Shown: piece by piece, positions 55,764-64,000 of the stretch
Layout: every line of letters starts with the position of its first letter
Numbering within the stretch: the stretch's first letter is position 1
DNA from: Mauremys mutica
Lineage: Eukaryota; Chordata; Testudines; Geoemydidae
Length of the DNA: 64,000 bases
Assembly: GCF_020497125.1 (NCBI RefSeq)
Contig: NC_059080.1
Location: 45,883,563-45,947,562 of the forward strand
Reading direction: 5' to 3'
Position numbers and translations under genes: made by a program
The notes under the pieces: generated by a model
Seen by the model: the letters and a program-made list of their open reading frames with translations, nothing else
What the model was told of the DNA's origin: nothing
Database searches by the model: none

Positions 55764-56335
55764 CTGCTCTCTCTCACTGGCTGGGTCTGTGGCCGCAGCC
55801 TCTCTGAGCCGTGTCCCTGGGCGTTCCCTCCCCACCAGGTTAGGGTCCTGCGCCTCGGGCAGAGTACCTTCCCCGTTGACAGGGCGCAGTGCCCTGCGCC
55901 GACTCTGACTACGGGTCACGACCAGGGCACCCCGGGCATTGCCTGGCCAGGCCTCGAGGTCCCCCCCCATTAACACCTCTGTGGGCAAATGGGGGTGTAC
56001 CCCCACATCCTTGGGGCCCTCCTTGGCCCCCCACTTCAGGTGCACCCTCGCCACAGGCACCTTGAATGGGCCCCAAGGAGGGCCCCAAGGATGTGGGGGT
56101 ACACCCCCATTTGCCCACAGAGGTGTTAATGGGGGGGGACCTCGAGGCCTGGCCAGGCAATGCCCGGGGTGCCCTGGTCGTGACCCGTAGTCAGAGTCGG
56201 CGCAGGGCACTGCGCCCTGACAACGGGAAAGGTACTCTGCCTGAGGCGCAGGACCCTAACCTGGTGGGGAGGGAACGCCCAGGGACACGGCTCAGAGAGG
56301 CTGCGGCCGCAGACCCAGCCGGTGAGAGAGAGCAG
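55764..56335. repeat. Large inverted repeat from Gypsy protease-linker region
   Basis: The left arm 55,764-56,030 and right arm about 56,068-56,335 are near-perfect complements around a ~37-bp spacer. The outer portions match 52,440-52,610 of the same element (inverted on the left, direct on the right). The inner portions carry protease sequence absent from the main copy. Confidence 0.88.
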
Positions 56336-56340
56336 GTCCC

Positions 56341-56520
56341 CATCCCATTCCAGCCGCTTGCGCTCCATGGAGGCCGAGCGTCGCCGGGATGATCCCCTGC
56401 TGGGGGGTGAGCTTCGCCGGGAGGATCCCCTGCTGGCCGGGGGGGTCACGGTGCCCTCGGTAGTCACTGGGCTCCTCCTCCCCCTCCCCCAAGGAGTGGG
56501 GGGGGTCTCGGGAAGCCCTT
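56341..56520 (-). repeat. Inverted Gag fragment at the right end
   Basis: The reverse complement matches 51,005-51,185 of the element's gag, with small differences. It ends at 'gggaagccctt', immediately before the right-hand 'atgctg' flank. Confidence 0.88.
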
Positions 56521-57466
56521 ATGCTGTCTGTATGCATGTATCATTTTGTAGTTGAAGTTATGAGTATTGGCTCTATACTATATATTTCAAATTTGTGCTG
56601 TGCTTCTGGGTGACACCCCAGACAAGTTGGTGTTAGCTCTGCCTAGCCTGCTTGATGACCCATTAAGGACCCTCAGCTACACAATTGACCCATTAAGAGA
56701 AGGCAGATACGCCTTGTAACTCAGCAAAGTATGCAGGAACTTGCCCATGTGACTCCAGACTCCATTTTGCTCTAATTTTCCACAGTAAGAACAAAGAAGT
56801 GTTCTTACACCTGGAAAAGCCTATAAAAGGCTGATGCCTCATCTCCATCTTGTCTTCAATCCTGCTTCTTACTTCTGGAGGAACTTTGCTACAAACTGAA
56901 GCTCTGAACAAAGGACTGAATGACCCATCCCAGCGGGGGATGTACTCCAGAGACTTAATTTAAACCTGCAGTTTACTCCATCACTGCTACAAGCCTGAAC
57001 TAAGAACTTTGCCATTACTGTATGTAATTGATTCCATTTAACCAATTCTAGCTCTCATCTCTATCCTTTTCCTTTTATGAATAAACCTTTAGATTTTAGA
57101 TTCTAAAGGATTGGCAACAGCGTGATTTGTGGGTAAGATCTGATTTGTATATTGACCTGGGTCTGGGGCTTGATTCTTTGGGATCGAGAGAACCGTTTTC
57201 CTTGGGGTGTTGGTTTTCATAACCATTCATCCCCAGGACGAGTGGGACTGGTGGTGATTCTGGGAGACTGGAGTGTCTAAGGAAATTGCTTGTGTGACTT
57301 GTGGTTAGCCAGTGGGGTGAAACCAAAGTCCTCTTTGTCTGGCTGGTTTGGTTTGCCTTAGAGATGGAAAAACCCTAGCCTTGGGCTGTAACTGCCCTGT
57401 TTAAGCAATTGGTCCTGAACTGGCACTCTCAGTTGGGCCCCGCCTGAACCGCATCGTCACAGGGTC

Positions 57467-60194
57467 CTGCCCCTGAGAGGGTCACAAAAGACAAGGTGAG
57501 GGGCGAGAGAGGGGGTCATGAGACATGGAAAATTCTAAAACGAAATGTGTGGATCTGGTGTTACATACACACATGTAACAGTCTATGACACAAATGGCAT
57601 GCATGCATGTCTAATACACCATAGGGTCTGCAGGTGGGAGGCATGTGTTGGCATCAGATGCATTAAGAGGAGACAGAAGCCCTCTGTCTATCCCCAGGCA
57701 GCAGCGGCTTTGCCCCATGCTGCCCTGTCAAAGGGCCTCACTGCCAGGCCTCAGGGTGCATTGCTAAGAGGGAACAAGTCACTCCTTGTCTCCTGGCTGA
57801 GCCTGCCCCCAGAGAAGGCTGTAGCTGACACCAGCGGGTGCTCCACCAAGCCAGGATGGCTGTGCTACATTTATTTCTCCTCAGATTCTACGGAGCTAAG
57901 GGAGGCAAATCAGTGTAGGATATTTGCTGTAGATACAGGTGATTCACTATAGACAAGTGACCCTTCACACACGGAATGTAACCAGGACACGAAACACATT
58001 GGCACCCCCAGTTCCAGCCCTCCCCTCGTCAAAGGACAGGGCTGTTCTCCCAGCTCACAGTGATATGGCAGCCCACTGCTAAAAGAACAGCACACATTTG
58101 ACACGTGTGTGTGTTTCCAACAGTAACATCAATGTCTGATGTGAACCTGTCCAGGCCAACAACTGATTTTTTGGTTGGATGGGTGAACCAAAAATCAGGG
58201 AGAACAAATCATTTGGGGTCGACTCAAAATGAAAATTTTTTGAATTTTCTCAAACTGAAAAAGTTTAAAAAAAATTGGTTTGGGTAGAACAAAACGTACT
58301 GTTCGACGCAAAATGAAACGTTTTGTTTTGGTTTTGAGAGTTTTTAACCTTTTAAAAACAAAATTGAAATAAGATTTGAAAGAAAAAGTCATTTTGAATT
58401 GAAATATTGAAAAGTTTAGCTGTTTTCAGAATATTTTTTCTCATCAAAACAATTCAGCAAATTAGACCTAAATTTGCCTGATGTTTCAAACAATCTGAAG
58501 CTGCATTTTTCAGTGAAAAAAGGCTCTCCACATGCCCGTGTGATTGGCAGCAGCCCAAGTTTAATGAAATTTTTAGTATTTGTTTATTTGCTGAAAAAGG
58601 ACCACGCCAGTTAGCCTGTTACCTAGAAACTGAGTGGCGCTAGCCAAACTAGAATAATAAAAACAGTGATAAAGGACTCACGGAGGTATTAAAGCTGAAA
58701 TGTAGCAAAAGAATTTCACAAAGCTTTTAGTGAGAGTTATGTGCCTCCTTACCTTTGGAGCAGTTATGCAAGCACCATGAAGGAATAATTCATTTACCTC
58801 GAGCTATGGAAAGAAAACCTGTTTGATACGTTACAAATGCATAGCACATTATTGGTATTTTGGGGCATGATTTTTCTTTCAGGGCAATAGCTGATCTTCC
58901 TGAAACTGAGGGACAGAAAACAACAACTGCAGACAGAAGAAGGCAAAACTTGAGCTGCTAGTTTGTTCCCAGGGGTTGGTAATGTGGCTGTACACAAGTG
59001 TCCATGGTAAAAATGTTGAGATCCGTGGGGGCACTCACCTTGGGAGGCTCCCCACAAGTGGCTCTCCATCCATGCTGTTGCTGGCGGAGGCATGACCAGG
59101 TGGGTCTGCAGGCTGCCTCTGTCCTCACTCCCTGAGTGCTGACTCTGTGGCTCCCAGCCTATTGACAGTAGTGGCACTGGTGGCAGCTGTGAGCCCCAGG
59201 CCCTTTTAAATTGCCCAGGTGGGTTGCAGGGGTTTTAGGTGCATGCCCTGTAGCTACCCAGAGTCAGCGAGAACAGGGGGCAGCAGCAGTGCCTGTGCCT
59301 AACGCCGCCCTGCAGAGCCCTGCCCTTTCCTGGCGGACCAGGGGGTTGGGAACATGGGGAGGGGAGGGAGCCTCTTGGCTGTGCCTAGAGATAGCCTTCT
59401 CCAATGCTCTCCCTTGGGGGCCACACTCCTGCGGGCTGGCCTGAGATCTCACGGCAGTGCCCGGAGCTGATCTCACAGAGAGGTCTCTTCTTATACCGGG
59501 CCAGGCCCTGTTTTCATTAACATCCCCCTCTGCATTAAATAGCACCAGCTAAATATTTCAGGCAGTTCTCAGAGGTGTTGAGACTGTGTCAATCTCCACT
59601 TCCCTGGGGAGTAGCGAGGGGCTGGCTGCCCCTTTGAAGAAGCACTTTGAAATGAGAACTGGGCTGCTCCAGTTTATCTGCATGTGAATTGCTGTGAATT
59701 AAGGCAATCAACTGGGGGCATTGTCCCTTTAGGTACTCACATCCCCCAAACCAAGGGGAGCCCCCATTGCACTGCCTAGTTCCCATTCCCAGGCCTTGCA
59801 GGCGGCTCTGGATCAACCCCCCGAAGATTAGAACAAAGGCCAGTAACGTTACACTGCTGCTTCAAAACCCATTCCCATACTAGGTTACTGGTATTTTTCA
59901 GTGTGGAAAATTATGTGTGCTATTTTACAGGTTGAATGACTGAATGACATAACCCCCCCACCAATGTCAGTCACTATGTCCGGTAATTTTGTCAAATGTC
60001 TGTCGTGCAACATGGTTGTGCTGACCCCTGTTTGTTCCTAATGAGCTCAACCTTGCCTGGAGCATTGCTAATTCAAGCACTGGATCTTGCACAGCTCTGA
60101 CCTCCTGCACCCATCTCCGTTCTAGTCCAGTGTCTCACACAACTCCGTCTGTCTTACTCATTCCTCCCCCCTCCCCTCATTTTTACTTGGCATA
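57467..60194. other. Unique-looking DNA, no gene recognised
   Basis: No conserved frame found. At 58,190-58,480 an AT-rich block contains 'aaaatgaaacgttttgtttt'-type inverted pieces, similar in character to 61,380-61,640. It may be an old AT-rich DNA transposon. Confidence 0.4.
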
Positions 60195-60202
60195 TGCATC
60201 TG

Positions 60203-60505
60203 CAGGGCCGGCTCTAGACCCCAGCGCGCCAAGCGCGCGCTTGGGGCGGCGTGCCGCGGGAGGGCGGCAGGCAGCTCCGGTGGACCTCCCGCAGGCATGC
60301 CTGCGGAGGGTCCGCTGGTCCCGCAGCTTCGGTGGAGCATCCGCAGGCATGCCTGCGGGAGGTCCACCGGAGCCGCGGGACCAGCGGACCCTCCGCAGGC
60401 ACGTCTGCAGGAGGTCCACCGGAGCCGCGGGACCGGCGACCGCCCGAGTGCCCCCCGCGGCGTGCTGCCCTGCTTGGGGTGGCGCAATTCCTAGAGCTGC
60501 CCCTG
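60203..60505. mobile_element. Non-autonomous hAT element, 303 bp
   Basis: Ends CAGGGCCGGCTCTAG and, complemented, CAGGGGCAGCTCTAG. TGCATCTG duplicated at 60,195-60,202 and 60,506-60,513. The interior has repeated 'ggtccaccggagccgcggga' units and 'gcaggcatgcctgc' palindromes. It is strongly GC-rich against AT-rich flanks. Confidence 0.92.
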
Positions 60506-60513
60506 TGCATCTG

Positions 60514-60817
60514 TAATGATTTTCCCATACACATCAAAACCCAGACTCTGATCTCCTTGGCTCTCTATCCACACAATGTTATCACATATCATTAAGGAAC
60601 ATTGATCATGAATTGTAATGTAAATTGACATAACTGGAATAAAAAACAGAAGACAGTTAGGAATCAGTGAAAAGGAGGATAAAGGGGCCTTATAAATAGG
60701 CCTATAGACAAGAAATAACAGTAATTGAGTGTTAGCAATTTAGTGCAACACAACCATGATTAAGCAAAGCATTCAGTATGAACTGCATCATTAATTGGCT
60801 AAAATTAGTCACGTCAC
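60514..60817. other. AT-rich unique DNA
   Basis: Nothing recognised between the hAT element and the MITE. Confidence 0.4.
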
Positions 60818-60820
60818 TAA

Positions 60821-61099
60821 GGCCTGGGCTACACTTGGGGGGTGGGGGCGGTTCGAACTAAGATACTTCGACTTCAGCTACGCTATTCGCGTAGCTGAAG
60901 TCAAAGTATCTTAGTTCGACTTACCTGGCCGTCCTCACGGCAGTGAGTCGACCACTGTGGCTCCCCCGTCAACTCCGCTTACTCCTCCTGCCGAGGTGGA
61001 GTACAGGCGTCGATTTAGGGATTGATTTATCGCGTCTAGATGAGACACGATAAATCGATCCCCGATATATCAAACACTACCTGCCATATAGACATACCC
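60821..61099. mobile_element. Harbinger-type MITE
   Basis: The left end GGCCTGGGCTACACTTGG and the complement of the right end (GGGTATGTCTATATGG) are related to the autonomous element at 40,830. The left flank is TAA and the right flank GAA, so the duplication is imperfect. A hairpin 'cttcagctacgctattcgcg' with 'tagctgaag' lies near 60,873-60,901. Same family as 27,605. Confidence 0.72.
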
Positions 61100-62132
61100 G
61101 AAGAAATCAGACAAAACGCCACGTAATGTACCAGTCTGATTCCTTGCTTGATATTGTTGAGATAACATTTCATAACTGGTTGGTTCACTGTCCCTACAAA
61201 CACCCAACTGTAATGACAATGCAAGGTTTAAACTTCTGAATTCTTCTTGGTAACCAAACCAGGGTAACTCCCAGTCAGAACTTTCAGCTGAAATGACAGA
61301 CAATCCCATTCAATCCTGCCCTGCAGCACTCCCTGCTGTTTTAGACCAGGATCTCAGGGAGGACAGAAGGATTTTGAGATTTCAAAATTTGTTTTTTTCC
61401 TAAACTGAAGATCTCAAAGTTTTCTGCAAAGGAATGTTCCAAAAAATATTTTGTTTGGGGTCATCTGAAACGTATTGTTTCAATTTTGACTTTTTTCATT
61501 TTGTATTATAAATATATTTTACTACAAAATGCAAAAAAATTGAAACTAATAGTTGTTTCAAAACAAAAACAAAAAATCAAAAAAGTTTAATTCTGAACAT
61601 GTTGGTACGGGTCATTTCAACATTGTTGGAATCCCCTTTCCCCCATGCATTTCTTCCTAAACAAAGTTCAGGCAGAATTTAACCCAAGTTTGCTAAACAT
61701 TTTGCTTTCAACAGAACTGTATATTCTGATGGAATATGGTTATGTCTACATTTCTCCAACCAGATCGTCTCTTGAACAGAGACTGCCAATTGTAACAAAT
61801 GTGCTTTTGTTGTGTGTGATATCAATACCGATTATGGAATCTATGGTTTCTATAGCAGGAAAGTTATTACATGGCGTTCACAGAATGTATATTAGTTTGC
61901 CTAGCTTTGTTTGAGTCATGACAAATCTCTATCAGGGATCAGACTGTTATCAACATACTCATTGCAAGTGACCTAAGCCTGTTATGAGTTTGGGTCCCCA
62001 GAGATTAAAATTGTCTCCCTTCCCACCGTGACCCCACTCCATTATTTGGATCTGTAACTAGGAAGAGCTGCTTGCTGATGTGGAATTATGGAGATGGCTC
62101 ATTGCCCTGCCCGTGGCCCCTGCGCCTCATTC
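61100..62132. other. AT-rich DNA, probable 3' flank of the EVA1-like gene
   Basis: No gene. The AT-rich inverted block at 61,380-61,640 resembles 58,190-58,480. Part of this region would be the 3' UTR of the minus-strand host gene; a polyadenylation signal was not fixed. Confidence 0.4.
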
Positions 62133-62521
62133 TCATTTGGTAGCAGATTTGAGTTTGTGAATAGCATAGGGGCTGGAATCTTTGAGCATCCAGATCTCCT
62201 CTCCCTCTTGGGCCCTGTGCTCAGCAGCACCCTCCAGGGCTGCGGTCAGCTCTGGGCTGAAGATGTTGTTGGATGCACGGTAGGTGCGGGTGAGGCGGCG
62301 GAATGAGGAGTCTGAGGAGCTGTCGTCGTTGTGGTTGTCCTCGTCATGGTCATCCCGTAACTTGGCCCGGCTCAGCTCTGAGCTGTGCCCCAGTTTCGAG
62401 TCTTTTAAGACCTCCTTCATGTCCTGTATGAAAGCCATTTTGGGGCTGAAGATACAAAGCAGGAACACCAGGCCTCCAGAGACCCCACACAGAAAATAGA
62501 GGCCTACCTTCTCGGGGACAC
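62133..62521 (-). CDS. EVA1/FAM176-like protein, C-terminal exon
   Basis: On the minus strand an acceptor (pyrimidine tract then CTCTCCTTAG) ends at 62,522, and the exon runs to TGA at 62,133-62,135. It begins VPEKVGLYFLCGVSGGLVFL and LLCIFSPK, one transmembrane helix followed by a cytoplasmic tail. The tail has an acidic stretch (DDHDEDNHNDD), a serine patch and an ELTAALEGAAEHRAQEGEEI-WM ending. From memory, the C-terminus of human EVA1C has the same plan: membrane helix, acidic tail, then an AELAERIERREQ...EIWM box. I therefore call it EVA1-family but cannot tell which paralogue. Earlier exons lie beyond the window at higher coordinates. Confidence 0.62.
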
Positions 62522-62759
62522 CTAAGGAGAGAAGTGGAAACACTTCAGAAGAGAATATGAATTACTCCTAAAGAGCAACAGGAGTCATTTCCCCTTGCAG
62601 TGAGCGTCCAGTATCATAGCCCTATTGAACAAGCACGAGAGCAAGGGGGAAGAAGGGATGTAAAAGAATAAGGGCCCTCAATCCTCATTCTTCACAGTAT
62701 AGGGGTCATGAAGGAACTGCCCTGGTCCCCCATGATAACATATCATGGAATTAGGACAG

Positions 62760-63938
62760 TGTGACATTCTATACCTTGGGGAAGTGTCTTGTAACCCCCA
62801 TATTCCTCATTTTTATATAATCATAATCTTACATATAAAGCATGCCTTGTAAGGTATCAGGGGAAAGGGTATGATTTGCTGAAAGTCATTTCTCTATCCA
62901 TATATGTATATCATTAATACATATGAAGTTATGAGAATTGTGTGGTATGGTTGTCACTAAATCATGCTGTGAGTTGGGGAATCAGACAGATATTGGCTCC
63001 CCAGAGGCAACAGCAAGGAAAGTAACCAACGCCCAGGTAGAGTGTAAAACAACTCATCAACGGCCATTGTACAGCAAGGGAACTACAATTCAGTGACTTA
63101 CCTGCATGAGTCCACACCAGGGGAATTGCTCAACCTTGCCTAGAGACTCAGCAATGCCCCCAGACATGCCTGGACTTGTGTGTTCCTTAAGCACATGGGA
63201 CTAAGGGTATAAAACAAAACATAGCAGGCCCATGCTGCTGGGCCTCTCTCTGCCCCGACCTATGCTGCAAGCAACAAAGACACTGACAAGAAGACTGAAG
63301 ACTCCAACAGAAGAGACTGGCCCAAATTTAAGGGACAAATCTGTATATTAAGGACTGCAATATCCAGTGGGGTGAGAAAAACTGCTTAATCTAGATGTTG
63401 CCCAGTCTAATAGGGTTGAGAGTTTAGATTGCATGGTTATATTTTATTTTATTTTATTTTGGTAACTAACTCTGACTTTTTGCCTATCACTTAATATCAC
63501 TTAAAATCTATCTTTTGTAATCAACAAATTTGTTTTACTGTTTATCTTTGCCAGTTAGTTTGTATGGCAAATCTGCTCAGGTTTTGCAAAGACTGGTGTA
63601 TATCCACTTTCCATTGATGAAGTGGTGAATCAATTATTAAATCTGCATTGCTCGTCTTGAGCAGAGCAAGATGGTATATTTCCTGAAGTGCAAGTCTGGG
63701 AGCTGGGGCGATTGGGCTGATGCTTTCCCTGTGTGATTCATGAGTAGCTCTGGGAGCATTCATGTAATATAGCTGGGTGTGGGGCTCCATATGCAGTTGT
63801 TCCGAGTGATGATAGCACCTAGAGGGGTTTGCTGCTTGTCACTAGCAAGGCATTGTGAGAGACAGCCCAGGCTGGGAGAGAGTTAAGGGGGCACAGCAGT
63901 CCCATGGTCCCAGGCTGCACCCCAAGGATCCCGTCACA
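62760..63938 (+). mobile_element. Solo LTR, 1,179 bp, 5-bp TSD
   Basis: Begins TGTGACATTC and ends CCCGTCACA, an inverted TGTGAC/GTCACA pair. GACAG flanks both ends (62,755-62,759 and 63,939-63,943). 'gggtataaaac' near 63,205 is a TATA-like box in plus orientation. It lies upstream of the EVA1-like exon and antisense to it, presumably in an intron. Confidence 0.88.
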
Positions 63939-64000
63939 GACAGTATAGGGTGTTACACCTTCCTCAGAAGCATCTGTCACTGGTCCCAGTAGGAGACAGG

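Larger units (their letters stand above)
50119..56520 (+). mobile_element. Gmr1-like Gypsy retrotransposon with aberrant right end
   Basis: Order: 5' LTR (50,119-50,488), PBS-like site, Gag, zinc knuckle and protease, HHCC and integrase core, RT, RNase H, polypurine tract, truncated 3' LTR (55,455-55,758), then a fold-back of the element's own protease and gag sequence to 56,520. The unit is bordered by 'ttatgctg' (50,111-50,118 and 56,519-56,526), and the host LTR text joins across it. Integrase before RT marks the Gmr1-like lineage of Ty3/Gypsy. A protease deletion and one stop before integrase disable this copy. Confidence 0.9.
49980..57461 (+). mobile_element. Solo LTR interrupted by a Gypsy element
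   Basis: The left part (49,980-50,118) begins TATGACG, probably a mutated TGTGACG. The right part (56,527-57,461) ends CGTCACA. GGGTC flanks both sides (49,975-49,979 and 57,462-57,466). TATAAAA lies at about 56,822 and AATAAA at 57,080-57,085, in plus orientation. Its own length is about 1.07 kb once the 6.4-kb Gypsy insertion is discounted. No internal retroviral genes remain. Confidence 0.85.

Noticed and set aside
55764..56335. A CRISPR array or satellite
   Set aside because: Only two inverted arms are present, with no regularly spaced direct repeats.
55626..56392. Frames in the palindrome downstream of the Gypsy
   Set aside because: They are duplicated or inverted pieces of the element's protease and gag, not separate genes.
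59211..59545. A small gene around 59.2-59.5 kb
   Set aside because: Frames on both strands are short, without domains, splice evidence or conserved context.

Overview
This is a vertebrate nuclear segment from a reptile, most likely a turtle. The evidence is its repeat content: CR1 LINEs ending in ATTCTATGA repeats, a tRNA-derived SINE with a CR1-like tail, a DIRS-type element, Ty3/Gypsy elements with integrase ahead of reverse transcriptase, hAT and Harbinger elements, and old MIR-like SINEs. Only one stretch looks like a host gene: a C-terminal exon of an EVA1 (FAM176)-like membrane protein at 62,133-62,521 on the minus strand. No rRNA, CRISPR or functional tRNA gene was seen.

Layout. 1-3,074: diverged single-copy-like DNA with a tRNA-like SINE remnant. 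3,075-12,226: a DIRS-type tyrosine-recombinase retrotransposon (minus strand) with inverted terminal repeats and an internal complementary region, split by a nearly intact CR1 (about 8,657-11,650). 12,533-19,667: a hAT element, unique DNA, a SINE, a 397-bp solo LTR with its target duplication, a TA/CA microsatellite, a Harbinger MITE and MIR-like fragments. 19,673-23,633: a complete but internally deleted Gypsy element (minus strand) with a 5-bp target duplication. 24,270-28,270: a deep nest of CR1 in CR1, two LTRs, a SINE and a MITE. 28,946-30,632: another CR1. 31,238-40,210: unique DNA holding several hAT elements with exact 8-bp duplications and an older LINE carrying a MITE. 40,830-47,002: a 6.2-kb PIF/Harbinger element with a broken two-exon Myb/SANT-like gene, a CR1 in its intron and a transposase fragment. 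47,902-49,504: two more hAT elements. 49,980-57,461: a solo LTR into which a Gypsy element (50,119-56,520) inserted. 57,467-62,132: mostly unique DNA with one hAT element and one MITE. 62,133-62,521: the host exon. 62,760-63,938: a 1.18-kb solo LTR with a 5-bp duplication.

The most interesting system is the Gypsy element at 50,119-56,520. Its integrase lies upstream of reverse transcriptase/RNase H, as in the Gmr1-like lineage. Its Gag has a region resembling the SCAN domain of vertebrate zinc-finger proteins. Its right end is not an LTR terminus but a fold-back chimera of its own protease and gag sequence, and the whole unit is still flanked by an 8-bp direct repeat. The second Gypsy at 19.7-23.6 kb is a shortened relative that keeps a long open frame across several internal deletions.

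Functionally the window reads as an accumulation of nested insertions in intergenic or intronic DNA. Boundaries supported by target-site duplications are the firmest calls. Family names rest on recognised motifs and on memory of these families, not on a database search.
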